The position numbers and the translations under genes are program-made. From Wurfbainia villosa (taxonomy: Eukaryota > Streptophyta > Magnoliopsida > Zingiberales > Zingiberaceae), in the NCBI GenBank assembly GCA_025175895.1, contig CM046003.1, positions 41,843,335 through 41,907,334 of the forward strand: a DNA stretch of 64,000 bases, written 5' to 3'. Of this stretch, positions 11,550 through 22,700 are shown piece after piece; position 1 is the stretch's first letter, and every line of letters starts with the position of its first letter. The notes beneath the pieces were generated by a model. It was not told the DNA's origin and made no database searches. It saw only the letters and a program-made list of their open reading frames with translations.

Positions 11550-12584
11550 TGTTGGTGCAGGGGCACCAGATTATCGAACCTGTGTTTTGATTATGGCAAA
11601 GACACAAAGTTAAGTTTACATCGTTATCTCACGAGCTAAATCGAGTATGCAGAAAAGTACTAAAGCTAGAGCTGAAGGCTAGCAACACCCGGAGGAAGCC
11701 ACGGTGGTCGGACGACACTCGAGTGACTTCGGAGGGAGCCGAAGGAATCGAGTGGAAGGTTGGAAGCGAAAGCGAAACAATAAGTATCGAGGTAAGCTCG
11801 TGTGAGTGAGAGATAGTAAGGTCGTGTCCTCTGTACGGGGACGACCGTAGGCGACGATCCGACTAAAACTTCTTGTGGAAGGTCTAGGTCGAGATCGGAC
11901 GGTTAGAAACCGTCATATTTATCATTTTCCGAGCTAACCTCTCAGACATCGGGCCGATCGACGCTTATCACCAATCACTGGGAGTCATCACGATCACGGC
12001 GACGAATCAGCCTTTACGCTAGGTCAAAACGGATAAGGTTTGACGCGGCCACTTCGCGATAAAAATTATACAACTTCGTGATCTGTTCCAAAAAAAGAGG
12101 AGACATATTCAGAGGCCAAAATCTATAAAAGGAGGGGAGGATTCCAACTCCAAAAGATATCAAGTTTATTCTCAAGTGCTCCTACAACGCCAACGCTCCA
12201 ACACCGTCATAACGCCGACGCGACGACAAATTCAAATCTCCTTCGTCGGCAGCAGTAGCAAGTAATTGTTTTTATTGTATTATTTGTTTTAATCGTAACG
12301 AGGTGAGGTAGGCTTGTTGCCTCATCCTCGTACTTTCGATTTTGTGATCGTTGTCTCCTACCTCCAACGAGCATGCTAGATAGGGCCTTGGGTAACAACC
12401 GTTGGGTTGTAGACCAAGTAAAATAAAGCGGTGGTAAGTGTACAACTCCAACTACCACCCTCAGCGGATGTCTCTTTATTTTCCGCTGCTCTTACTCATT
12501 TAATTATCTACTCGAACGAAACGTCGAAAAGATTTACGATCGCTATTCGCCCCCCCCCCTCTAGCGACGCTTCTCGATCCAACA
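11550..12584 (+). repeat. right LTR of element D
   Basis: 1035 bp; starts TGTTGGTGCAGG and ends CCAACA, followed by target duplication atatg. TATA box at 12124-12132 and C-run at 12550-12559. It has an extra ~35-bp block near 12430-12465 and lacks ~40 bp near 11945 compared with the left copy. Confidence 0.9.
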
Positions 12585-12589
12585 ATATG

Positions 12590-12990
12590 TCTTTATGAGA
12601 AATGAGAAATAACACTGTGGCACATGTTTCATACCATGTGTTATAAAACGACTAAGGAAAGTGGGAGCATTAATACTTAAAACAGTAAATGATTATCCCT
12701 GAGCTCCACTGTGTGAGATCCAAAATCCTCTGGGTGAGATTTCTTGTACCCTTATTACTTTTTGTCGTTTCTTGAGGTCCTGATTTAGTGTTTGCTACTT
12801 TAGTTTGTTTACCGATGATTCGGAAGATAAATTTAGGTCTGAGGGACATGTCTAGGAAAGCAACTGAGTCATGGTTGATGGATTCGTGTTTGGGAAAAGA
12901 AAGATCAATTGATAATACATCATTATCATGATATTCACCGACCGGACTTTTATGTTTATCCGTGTAGGGATTAAACATATTAATGAATAT
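12590..12990 (+). repeat. repeat E1, second segment
   Basis: Continues E1 after D. It aligns with the reverse complement of about 32920-33270 (E2), including the shared core TACCCTTATTA followed by TTTCTTGAGGTC. It ends at the target duplication aatat of element B. Confidence 0.75.
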
Positions 12991-13090
12991 TGTTGGTGCA
13001 ATCGGCCCAAGTCATAATTGACCGGACTCGAGTTTGACTCGAGCAGTATTTTGATGTTAGACAAAACATGTGACATGTGATTGTCATAGG

Positions 13091-13340
13091 AAGACCAAGT
13101 GTGTAACCTTGGCCACGTAAGTCCAGTGTGTAGCCTTGGCGGTGAAAGTCCAAGCATGGGTTGGCATTGGCAATGGGAAGTTCAAGTGTGTACCCTTGGT
13201 CACGTAAGTTCAAGTGTGTAACTTTGGCGGTGAAAGTCCAAGTTATGGGGATTTGGCATTTGGGAAGTCCAAGCGGTGGTTTGGTGACGTAAGGTCAAGC
13301 GGTAGTCTTGGAAGCGTAAGTTCATATGTACCTTGGCGGT
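13091..13340 (+). repeat. tandem array in left LTR of B
   Basis: Imperfect units of about 28-35 bp built on GTCCAAGTGTGTAACCTTGG, alternating with GCGGTGAAAGTCCAAG and CACGTAAGTCCA. The homologous array at 26493-26845 has more units. Confidence 0.8.
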
Positions 13341-13821
13341 ATAGACACCGAGAGCATGACAATAGCCGAAGGAAGAACCTGGAGGCTAGCGTATGGATGA
13401 ACAAGTCATGGATGACTTGGAAGGGATCCGCGCATAGATGAACAAGTCATGGACGAATTGGAGGGATCCTATAGGCACGAAGCTAGTAGAGGTGGCTAGA
13501 AGGTTTAGGTCTAGGCTAAGGGTATGTCGGAAGCTCAAACATGTTGTTTGAGGATTTATCCGACGGTCGGATGCTCAAACTTGTGTTTGAGGTTTTATCC
13601 AACAACAATCGACTGGTGGTAACCGATTGACGTTCGACTTCGTTGCGATGGCGGTCGGTGATGGCGATCGGCTACCGTAAAGCGAGCGATTGCGGTGTTG
13701 GTCGCGAGAACACTTTCGATAGCCGATCATCGATCGATGGTAATTGTCAATCGACTGCCAGTGTATCCGTTGGATGGATGCCAACGTGGATTAAGTCGTT
13801 GTCTCACAATAGTTACAGAAG

Positions 13822-13852
13822 CAGTCGACTGGGGTCTTATGGCAGTCGACTG
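13822..13852 (+). promoter_or_regulatory. paired CAGTCGACTG palindromes upstream of TATA
   Basis: Perfect 10-bp palindromes at 13822-13831 and 13843-13852, start to start 21 bp (two helix turns), ending 28 bp before the TATA box start. The same geometry is kept in the right LTR (27341, 27362; TATA 27399) and in J (63576, 63597; TATA 63548 on the minus strand). Probable binding sites of a host factor; the factor is unknown. Confidence 0.65.
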
Positions 13853-13879
13853 CTAGGCGCGGAATCAGCCCGAGACAAG

Positions 13880-13888
13880 CATAAAAGG
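13880..13888 (+). promoter_or_regulatory. TATA box in left LTR of B
   Basis: CATAAAAGG, 28 bp downstream of the second palindrome; preserved at 27399-27407 in the right LTR. Confidence 0.65.
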
Positions 13889-14372
13889 AGCTTGAGAAGG
13901 ATTTCAATAGTAATTTTTGAGGAGATTTTGGAGGGAAATTTCTGCTGCATTCCAGACCTTCAGAAGCAAACCAAAGCAAACAATAAGAAAGCATTCAAAG
14001 CAAAATGTTGTAAAGTGTTTCTTTACTTGTATTTTTTATTGTCTTTGTATTAGCTTGTATCTTGTATATTACTGTTGTAATTGCTTGTACGAGGTTTCTT
14101 CACTTCAGACGTGCTGTCGAGAAGGAGTTTGAGTAGTGGTGTGTTCATCACTCGAGTGAGCTCACCCTGTGGAGTAGGAACCCTAAAGTTCTGAACCACG
14201 TATATCGCCGTGTATTGTGTGTGCTTGTATATTTCTTTTGTATTTGTATTCATATTTCCACTGCACATACTAACGAATTGTAGAGACAAATACGCAAGAA
14301 CAATCAAAGTCCATCGAGCACGAATTGGGTTATTCAACCCCCCTTCTAGCCGGGTCATGATCCTCCAACAAG

Positions 14373-14384
14373 TGGTATCAGAGC
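14373..14384 (+). other. primer-binding site of element B
   Basis: TGGTATCAGAGC, exact initiator-Met tRNA complement, two bases after the LTR end. Confidence 0.92.
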
Positions 14385-14427
14385 GAGGAGCTTACCGTCG
14401 GACTCATCGCCGCGATAAGCAACCAAA

Positions 14428-15838
14428 ATGGCCGACATCAACATCCATCCACCGAAATTCGAAGGATACTTTTCTTGGTGGAAAAAAAGGATGGAGGTAT
14501 ACTTCGAAACCGATTTCGATATAATGCTAACAATTGAAGACGATTTTGAAGTACCTAGGGGTGAAGACAAGAAGATAATTGAAAAATCAAAATGGACCGA
14601 GGAGCAACGGCAACAATTCAAGACAACAGTTAAGGTAACAAAAATGTTAATTAAATTAATATCTAACCATATCTTGTCCAAGCTAGGTGAATACCGGGAT
14701 GCCAAGGACCTATGGAATAAATTGGTAAAATTCTATGAAAATCCTGAACCGGTCCATGGTGAGGAAGAAGAGGAATGCTCATCCTCTCATGCTCAAGAAG
14801 AAGCAAGTCCATCCTCTCAAGTCAACGAGGATTCAGAGATTGAGAGGGAATTCACATCCGGATCGGTAGAATAAGTGGAAGAAATAGAAGAAGCATCTAC
14901 CTCCAGAAGAAGTGATGAAGAAGATCAAGAGACTTCCACCATCCTAGGTAACTCAAATACAATTCATAATAATAAAGATCACATAATTTGTTTTGAGTGT
15001 AGGGAGAAAAAGAAGAGGCAAGAAGGAGTTATACAAGTAGGGGGAGCTTTCAAAGCAAACCCTGAGGTACACTTTAATTCACCTTCTAGTTCTAGGATTA
15101 AAAAGCATGCTAGAAATTACTTTAACTCACTTGCTATTGCCCATGAACATAAGCGTGCTAGTAGGGATTGATATATTTGCTTAAGGGCTAAATCCTATGA
15201 ACTTATATCTAAGGACAAACCTAGGAACAACAACTCTAGACCTATTTTATCTAGGGAGAGTATTAGGAGGATAGAAGAGAATTTAGGCATTAACCCTAAG
15301 AAGGGTAGTACATGCCTAAGAAAAAGAGTCCTTCCCAAAAGATTAATGAAAAATCAAAATTGAAAAAATTAGAATTGGAAAATCAAGATTTGAGGAGACT
15401 TGAAAATTGGAAAAGACCCTAACAAACATGACAAACTCATTTAAGGGATCTAATGGTTAAAATTTAGGTTCTAGGGAGCAAGAACCATCAAGGGGGAAGA
15501 AGGTTTGGGTCACAAACCTAACCCCAAGAAGACCTACTACGATATTTCATTCGATTATAGAACAACATCTAGGTCTAGAAAAACCAAGGTTAATAAGGAA
15601 GTCATCCCTAAGACTAACTATGGTATGTGTCTAGTGGTCAAGGGTTCTATAAAATCTAGGAAGACCACTAAGGAGGTTACTATGGAGGCAATCTCTAAGA
15701 TTAACCTTGACAAGACCTAAATGACTAAGGTTTCAAAGTCAAAAAGGGTCATTAGGAAGGTATCTAGAGAAGTTATCCCTAGTGAATACCTTGTAAACCC
15801 AAGGAGCTCCAATAGGTATTGGGTTCCTAGAAGCGTGA
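14428..15838 (+). pseudogene. gag: Gag of element B, SIRE-like, interrupted by stops
   Basis: One frame runs from the ATG at 14428, with stops after 14871, at 15169-15171, near 15360 and later. The N-terminus (MADINIHPPKFEGYFSWWKK) is the typical start of plant copia Gag, followed by a helical capsid region to about residue 110 and an acidic Glu/Ser-rich stretch. HIICFECREKKKR near 14980 looks like a zinc knuckle that lost its second half. The tail (SRESIRRIEENLGINPKK, then SREVIPSEYLVNPRSSNRYW) is Arg/Lys/Ser-rich as in SIRE-type Gag. No protease or Pol follows. It could have been packaged by proteins made elsewhere; now it is a pseudogene. Confidence 0.75.
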
Positions 15839-17232
15839 TCGATTCATGCTAGATGGGTTAAGGTGTGTCAACCCTAAGTGGATAGATAGTTAACCAAACC
15901 ATGGTAGAGTTGACATTTTCGGATGTGTCAATGTATTTTGAGAAGTTGAAAATTGATTAAATTGGCACAACTAGGTGTTAGAAGTCATGATGTGTTATTT
16001 TGAATTTTTGGCACACTTGGAGGATAAATGAGTATTAAGGCAAAATGAATTTAATTCTAGAAATGACAATTTGAGCTTAACACTTAGGTATTTTATACCT
16101 TAGTATTTTATACTTGCAATGATTTATTTGTCTTTTCATGTCATAACATCATATTTATTTTTATTATATAAAATGTCATGATAATACTTAGGGTTAGCTA
16201 AATGTCATGTTATGCTTAAGTTTACATCACATGTCATGACATCATGATTATTAGCACATACTTTTATTTTTGTTATCATTTATGTCATAATCATTATTCA
16301 TGAATTAAATAAAATTGAGTTAAGGACTATGGCATAATTTGAAGTCTTATGCATAAAGGAATCAAATAGAGTTGTCTAGTATATGCATGAGACCCTAAAT
16401 AACCAAAACTCACATCTCACTAGAACACTTGACTTGTATGTGTTTCATACATTTAGATACAAGTGAGATGTTAGGAATGAAATTAAGGTTTTAAAATCAT
16501 TTCAAAACCATTTTAAAAAATCTTGGTCAAGTTTATCTTTTAATAGCAATTATCATTGAATGAGGTGATACAAAGTAGGGTTAAACATTGAAAATTACAA
16601 TGGTTTTGGACTTTGTGTCAATCTCACTAGTTTATGAATATTTTATTTTTTTCAATATTTTTCACCCATAATGTTTGTTATAAGTAATGTACGTATGAAT
16701 TTTCAAGATTTTTCAAAATACGTATTTTTACTTATGAATTTTCAAAATTCGGATTCTGAACCTGATTTCTACACTATGCAGAAATCAGACATGGCAATCG
16801 ACTGGTGACGGTAAGAGTCGACTGCCAGAGCTGATTTCGAATAAACAAGATTTGTTAGGCCCATATTCAGCTTCGTTTAGGTTCTCTAACTGCTCATAAC
16901 TCTAGGATATGCTTTGGAGAGCATTGGAAGGGTGAAAATCCATTGAAAATAGATTAAGAGAATTGTTTAGAGTGTGTATCGAATTAAGGGAGATGAAAGT
17001 TCAATGTTGAATCTTTTCCCTTAATTTCGATGGTTTAGTGTTCCTATTGGCTTAGGGCCTCTCCAAGGATATTGTTGAACAATGCTCAAGGGGGAGCAAG
17101 CCTTTAGGGGAGGTTATCCATCTTGGGATGATGGATGTGTTTTTGGACCAAAGGGAAGATTGTAAGATCTCATTTGGATGTGAGACATTGACACCCTTGG
17201 GGAGGACCTTTTTGATGTAAGTCAAAAGATGG
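15839..17232 (+). other. non-coding 3' region of element B
   Basis: About 1.4 kb of AT-rich sequence with no protein frame where pol is expected. Two TCGACTG half-motifs (near 16797-16824) resemble those of the LTR. It ends at the target duplication agaag of element C. Confidence 0.6.
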
Positions 17233-17237
17233 AGAAG

Positions 17238-19039
17238 TGTTAGTGAAAGTCCTAGAGTCAATCATGTAATGATTGTTGTATGGACTTTATTGTATCATAT
17301 TCCTATTTATAAAGGCAAGGTTATTATATTTACTTGTATTTGCGTCAAATAACTAAATATAATAACGTCCTTGAGTAGTAGGTTTTTATCTATATCAATC
17401 GATTGGTTGAATCGATAATGAAATGATATAGAGAACACTACTCTTAATCATTCCTAGTCAAGTATTAACATTCAGGGACAATGTTAATGCGTAGAGACTA
17501 GCATGTAGGTCAACTCGATGACTTGATCTCACAAGTTATGGATATGAGATATCAAGTTGACACATGGGTATACATTATAAAATGTATACTGAATGACCCG
17601 CCATGAGAAAGTATCGTGGATCGTTATATGAGTGTCATATACTTTCTCATGTGGCTATTAGTATGACTATTAGTTCTTAGACCTGAAGTCACCATGGTTC
17701 CCTACATAAAGAGTTGCATACTTTGGCTTCGTCAAACGTCACCCGTAAATGGGTGGACTATAAAGGCGATTACTGGGTATGTAACAAATTATGCGGAGTG
17801 ATGTGAGTGATGTAGATGGGATCTATCCCTCCTATATGACGGGAGCAACATCATTATTTTTGATAGAGTGAGACCACGAAGTGCATGACCATGCCCAAAT
17901 GAGTCAATATGTGATATTGAGCTCATTTGATTAGAGTGAGTCTACTTGGAGTTGAAGATATAGATTGTACCGAGGATGACACGGTCTATGCCTCAATTGG
18001 TCAATCTAGATGTCAAGGATAGAGGGACATTGTCACATATTGTGAAAGTCACAATTAGTAGTCACAAAGGTGATGTTGGAGCTCAACATTCTTGTAACTT
18101 GGGTAGCAATGATGTGTTGCTAGATACCGCTCATTGCTTATGTTCCTAAATCGGTTTAGAGACATTGTCAACGTTACAAGAACCTATAGGGTCACACACA
18201 AAGGGCAATTAGATGGAGATTAGGTTCATATGATGAACCATGAGGATTAGGTTCATGTGATGAACCAAATTGAATTAAGAGTAATCCTAATTAGACTAAT
18301 TGAGTTGGACTCAATTTGATTTAAGTGTTGAATGAGTCTAATTTAGATTTGATTCATCAAATTAATTTAAATTAATGAATAGAGATTCATTAAATTAAAT
18401 TGACTTGAATCAAATGGTTGGATTTGATCAACCATGGGAGATAAGAAGTCAAGTTTGACTTGATTTGAGAGGGAAGATGAAAGGTCAAGTTTGACTTGAC
18501 CAAATGTCATGTCATGATGACTTGGCATGGCCGACCACATCATCATTGTCTTGTCATGTGGTGCCACCTCATGAGGGAGACCAAGAGTCATTGGCTCTTG
18601 GAGTTACATGCATGCATGTAACCCCCCAAGTCATGAAGTGGCCGACCACTCCATTTGATGGGTATAATTGATTTTGGTGAGTTACTCCAACTTCATCTTC
18701 TTCCTTGGATTATCTTCCTCTCAAGCTTGCTCTCCCATCCCTCATCTTGGCCGAACCATCCAAAGGGTGCTAGCACACTCAAGGTTGTGTTTTTCTCCAC
18801 CTATTGCTTGTGTGGATACCAATAGAGAAGTGTGCACTTGACACTCTCTCGAGTTAAATGACTTTTGACGAGCGGGATAAACGAAGGCGTCGCTACGAGG
18901 GAATGCTCTACTTCTAGATCTAAGGTAGATCTAGGGTTTATAACACATACATGTTTTATTTTTATATATCTTACGCATAGATCCGTGGCCGGAATAGGGT
19001 TTCATGATATGGCGATTTTTGCGGCTCGGAAAAGTCAGC
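17238..19039 (+). repeat. left LTR of element C
   Basis: About 1.8 kb; matches 24585-26370. Its 3' end is decayed (the expected CCAACA is lost after CGGCTCGGAAAAG), so the right border is uncertain by ~10 bp. It holds the W-box palindromes (18449-18499), the hairpin pair GGTTCATATGATGAACC and GGTTCATGTGATGAACC (about 18227-18265) and a CATGCATGCATG stretch at 18608. Confidence 0.9.
18449..18499 (+). promoter_or_regulatory. two TCAAGTTTGACTTGA palindromes in LTR
   Basis: Copies at 18449-18463 and 18485-18499, each 6+3+6 bp and containing TTGAC, the core of the WRKY-factor W-box. They are kept, with few changes, in all LTRs of this family (about 25770-25816, 35024-35067, 36210-36262, 42749-42800, 45327-45377, 50803-50856). 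A regulatory role is inferred. Confidence 0.5.
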
Positions 19040-19828
19040 GGATTGATGTATCGAGCAGCGTCTGCGAAGCATGTATGTATTTCATTTTTGTAAGTTTTTG
19101 TATTAGATATAAAATTATAGATTTATATGTTTATGTAAATTTCCTATTTTTATAGAATTTTTGGGTATTTTCTCGAAAGTCGAAGCAACAGTGTTGGGAC
19201 ACTTGTAGGCTTCAACATCGAGAAAAACTCTCAAAGCTGAGTTCTCGCTTTAGGTTTTGGGACAGCGACTTAAGTCTGTAAGATCATTAGTAGGGACACT
19301 CAAAGTTTATTTTGTGAGTAGAGCGCTACCCTATCCCGAAAGGGCCTTGTCCTTGATCGCGCGAAAGCGCTTAAGCGGGACCGTTCTGAAGGTGACTCAT
19401 AAAATTGAAAAAATAGGAAAAATTATAGAAATTTTCTGTAAAAATACATAATTTAGAATTATGTATAATTCTGTGATTGTCATGGCCCAATCCCAATATA
19501 TGATTGGATGATGATATGTATGTAATTCATATCGGCACCGTTTTTGTTGTTGTGCGTGTTGTATAGTGTATGCGACCTGCGCGTCGTACCTCTTCTTTTA
19601 AAATTCTAGTTGTAAATAGTTTTAGACTCGAATGTAACTCGAGTTTCATATTTGTAATGTACAAAATGAAGCGGTGGAAAGTCCACTTGTGAGCGAAGTT
19701 CTGAGAAGTCTGAAGCGACACATGGCGAAAGGAAGCGCTTGGAGAAGCGCTACTACTAGGTTGTAGTCGGATCTTCTCACTGGGTTGAGAATATCGTAGT
19801 AGTGTCATGACCACATCACAGTTAATTA

Positions 19829-19894
<66 letters not shown>

Positions 19895-20691
19895 ATTTTG
19901 CTTGTATGTATATGATGCATGTTAGTAGAATAATGCTTGTATGTATATGATGCATGCTAGGATATTTTTCTTGTATGTATATGATGCATGCTAGAATAAT
20001 GTTTGTATGTTTGTGATGCATGCTAGTATAGAATAATAAAGGTCTCAATGCGTATATGATACACATTACGATTAGATTAGATCTTAATCGAATCAACTCG
20101 TAAATGCCTACCAAGTCCTTGATACCCATCACTACCTCGATCATTTGTAGTTGTTGAATCTGCCAAAGCAGAGCAACGCATATTATCTTGGTAGGGTGCG
20201 AAGGGACAATCTTGGTCCCGCCTATCACGGCTTGGGTTAGAGTAAGCTCAATTAGATCGAGTGAAACTAGTTAAACTCAATTGGATCGAGTAGAATTATA
20301 GGCATATTCCAACCGTTGGAAAGATAGGATAAGATCGCATTTACAATAAATCTTGGGCGATTTAGCCAAAGCTAACTCAAGGTCTTTTGTAAATGTGGGT
20401 CTTGATCCTATAAACAAGAGTTGCATAGAGATATAATCGGTAATGTGTTACCCACCGATTCATCTAAGTCTTGGCGATTTAGCGAAAGCTAACTCAAGGC
20501 TTAGTATGATGTGGATCTTGTCCATAAGAATTATAAGCTAGTTTGTATGAATCTATAATGTGGTTTGACCACATCCATAACTCGATTCTACAAAATTCCT
20601 ATAATTGATGGGAGCATCATTTGATTAAAGGCCTAATTAAATGATAAAGGAATATGATATTAATTCTCTGCATTGTATGTTGTAGATTACT
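19040..20691 (+). other. untranslated leader of element C
   Basis: Non-coding. The primer site just after the LTR is degenerate (GATGTATCGAGC in place of TGGTATCAGAGC near 19045). It contains the (TA)n tract and minisatellite (19837-20036) and two copies (20351-20381 and 20469-20498) of the repeat starting TCTTGGGCGATTTAGCC. Confidence 0.75.
19837..20036 (+). repeat. (TA)n tract plus ~34-bp minisatellite in leader
   Basis: A (TA)n tract of about 28 dinucleotides (19837-19891) is followed by four units at about 19901, 19936, 19970 and 20002 with core TTGTATGTATATGATGCATG. The same pair occurs in the leaders of F2 and H. Confidence 0.85.
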
Positions 20692-21400
20692 ATGTAATGA
20701 CAAATACGAACACTCTCTCTGCGTTGTCGTCTTGAGAAGGACAAGCTCGATGGAGCAAATTTCTGGGTGATGCAGGAACACGAGAATTGTTCTCACCCAA
20801 GAAAGGAAATCAGTATGTCTGGAGCGGCCATTCCGAGGCACCTCTGCCCTTGCCTCGCGGTGACAAAGATGCTTACAAGAAGCATCGAGATGATGCATTA
20901 GATGTGTCATGTCTAATGCTTGCGACCATGAACTCTAAGCTTGAGCAATACGAGTTCATGAATGCTTATGATATGGTTGGACATCTTCGTCACTATATCA
21001 AGGACAAGCAAGGCATGAGAGATATGAAGTCTCTAAGGCATTGTTTGGGTTCCAAAATGCAAGAAGGACTCCGTAGGTCCATATGTACTCAAGATGATTG
21101 AGTGCGTGAAAACCCTACAGATTAGGATTCCCCTTGGCCAAGAGTCGCCCTTGACTTGATCTTGCAATCTTTGCCACAAGTTACAATTCAATTTGTCATG
21201 AATTACAACATGAATGAAATTGATAAGCCATACTGAGATGCTCGGCATGTTGAGAAGCTAGCTAGCAACTTAAGAAGGAAAATCGACCATTTTGATGGTG
21301 CGAAAGAAGAAGAAAGGCAAGGCAAGCCTAAAGGTAAGGGAAAGTCCCAAGCCAAGGGCAAAGGCAAAGAACTTAAACCCAAAGGAGGGGTGGCGAGGAA
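20692..21400 (+). pseudogene. gag: copia Gag, element C, frameshifted
   Basis: Homologous to the Gag of F2 but fragmented: recognisable pieces are DKDAYKKHRDDALDVSCLMLATMNS (from about 20862) and a Lys/Gly-rich basic tail around 21290-21395. The zinc-knuckle region near 21405-21445 is scrambled. Short indels shift the frame at least four times and the ATG at 20692 is followed at once by a stop. Confidence 0.8.
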
Positions 21401-21770
21401 GGGACTTGCTTCCGCTGCAGGAAGCTGGACCTGGAAGCGTAACTGCAAGGCATACCTGGAAGATCTTAAGAAGAAGAGAAGTGAGACTTCTACTTCAGGT
21501 ATAAATGCTATAGAAGTCAATCTATCTATTTCTTCATCAAGGGTATTAGATACCGGATGTGCATCTCACATTTGTACCAATGTCTTGGTGAGAAATAGCA
21601 GGGGCATTGACAAAAGGCGAGGTGGACCTCTGAGTAGGCAATGGAGCAAGAGTTCTTCTTGTTCTTTGTAAGGAACTTATGATCTATCTCTGTCCTCTGG
21701 ACTTGTACTAGAATTAGATTAATATTGTTATGTGTCTGCCTAAACTAAGAACATCATTTCGGTTTCTTGT
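21401..21770 (+). pseudogene. copia protease, element C
   Basis: The frame gives SISSSRVLDTGCASHICTN (about 21524-21580), with the catalytic DTG intact; downstream the frame is lost by short indels before the integrase region. Non-functional piece of the copia polyprotein. Confidence 0.78.
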
Positions 21771-22700
21771 TTGGACAAGAAAGGATTTACATTTATAATA
21801 AAGAACAAATGTTATTCAGTTTATTTAAATGATATGTTCTATTGTAGTGCACCTCTAATGAACGGACTCTACTTTCTAGACTTAGAGAGCCCTATCTATA
21901 ACATAAGTACCAAAAGGTTCAAGTCAAATGAGTTGAATCAAATTTATCTCTGGCATTGTCGCTTAGGTCACATAAATGAGAGTCGCTTATCTCAGCTCCA
22001 TAAGGATGGGCTGCTAGACTCATTTGATTTTGAATCATATGAGACATTCGAGTCTTGCCTTTTAGGCAAGATGACCAAGACTCCCTTTAGTGGACACAGC
22101 GAAAGAGCAACAGACTTGTTAGGACTTATACATAGTGATGTATGTGGCCCTTTGATGTTCTTGGCTAGAGGTGGTTCAGTGCTTCATTACATTCTTGATG
22201 ACTTGGTAGATATGGTTATGTGTATCTTATGACACATAAATCGAATCCTTTGAAAAGTTCAAAGAATTCAAGAATGAATCTGAAAACCACTTGGCAGTAT
22301 TAAGATACTTCGATTAGATCGAGGTGGTGAATACCTTAGCCATGAGTTTCGTGACTATCTAGCTGAGTGTGGGATTCTATCCCAACTCACTCCTCCTGGA
22401 ACACCACAGTGGAATGGTGTGTCCGAAAGGAGGAATCGTACCCTATTAGATATGGTACGATCTATGATGAGTCACACAGATCTTCCTATATCCTTTTGGG
22501 GATATGCTCTGAACCACGACCTTTACCCTTAACCAGTGTACCATCCAAGGTGATAAAGACACCATATACCGATATGGACGGGGAGAAATCCTAAGATGTC
22601 TTTTATGAGGATTTGGGGTTGTGAGGCTTCGTTCGACGTCGAGTCTCGGACAACTAGGACCCAAATCCGATGGGTGTTATTTTGTTGGATATCCCAAGGA
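21771..22700 (+). pseudogene. copia integrase, element C
   Basis: An open frame of 153 codons begins with the protease tail (NGLYFLDLESPIYN), then the HHCC region (WHCRLGHINESRLSQLHKDG ... CLLGKM) and the first catalytic Asp (IHSDVCG). From about 22160 short indels destroy the frame. Pieces of the core with the second Asp and the Glu (GVRKEE in place of GVSERR) can be traced to about 22440, and the GYP/YYFY region to about 22720. Confidence 0.85.

Larger units (their letters stand above)
7480..12584 (+). mobile_element. LTR element D, SIRE-like, no visible pol
   Basis: 5105 bp, bounded by LTRs starting TGTTGGTGCAGG and ending CCAACA, with a perfect 5-bp target duplication atatg (7475-7479 and 12585-12589). 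The inside is only about 3 kb, with a primer site, Gag scraps and a purine tract. No protease, integrase, RT or RNase H could be recognised. Gag signatures resemble the SIRE/Maximus copia lineage. It is a non-autonomous or deeply decayed copy. Confidence 0.9.
12991..14370 (+). repeat. left LTR of element B
   Basis: 1380 bp; pairs with 26393-27874. It contains a tandem array (13091-13340), two palindromic decamers (13822-13852), a TATA box (13880-13888) and the end CCTCCAACA. The right LTR is ~100 bp longer because of extra array units. Confidence 0.92.

Noticed and set aside
14210..14524. Frame MYCVCLYISFVFVFIFPLHI in both LTRs of B (also 27659-27898)
   Set aside because: A hydrophobic stretch from T-rich LTR sequence; it has different starts and ends in the two copies and runs into the primer site or flank.
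19836..20228. 130-codon minus-strand frame with Tyr-Ile repeats (also 40915-41334)
   Set aside because: The repeats are the translated (TA)n tract in the retrotransposon leader; the frame is shared only because the leaders are homologous.
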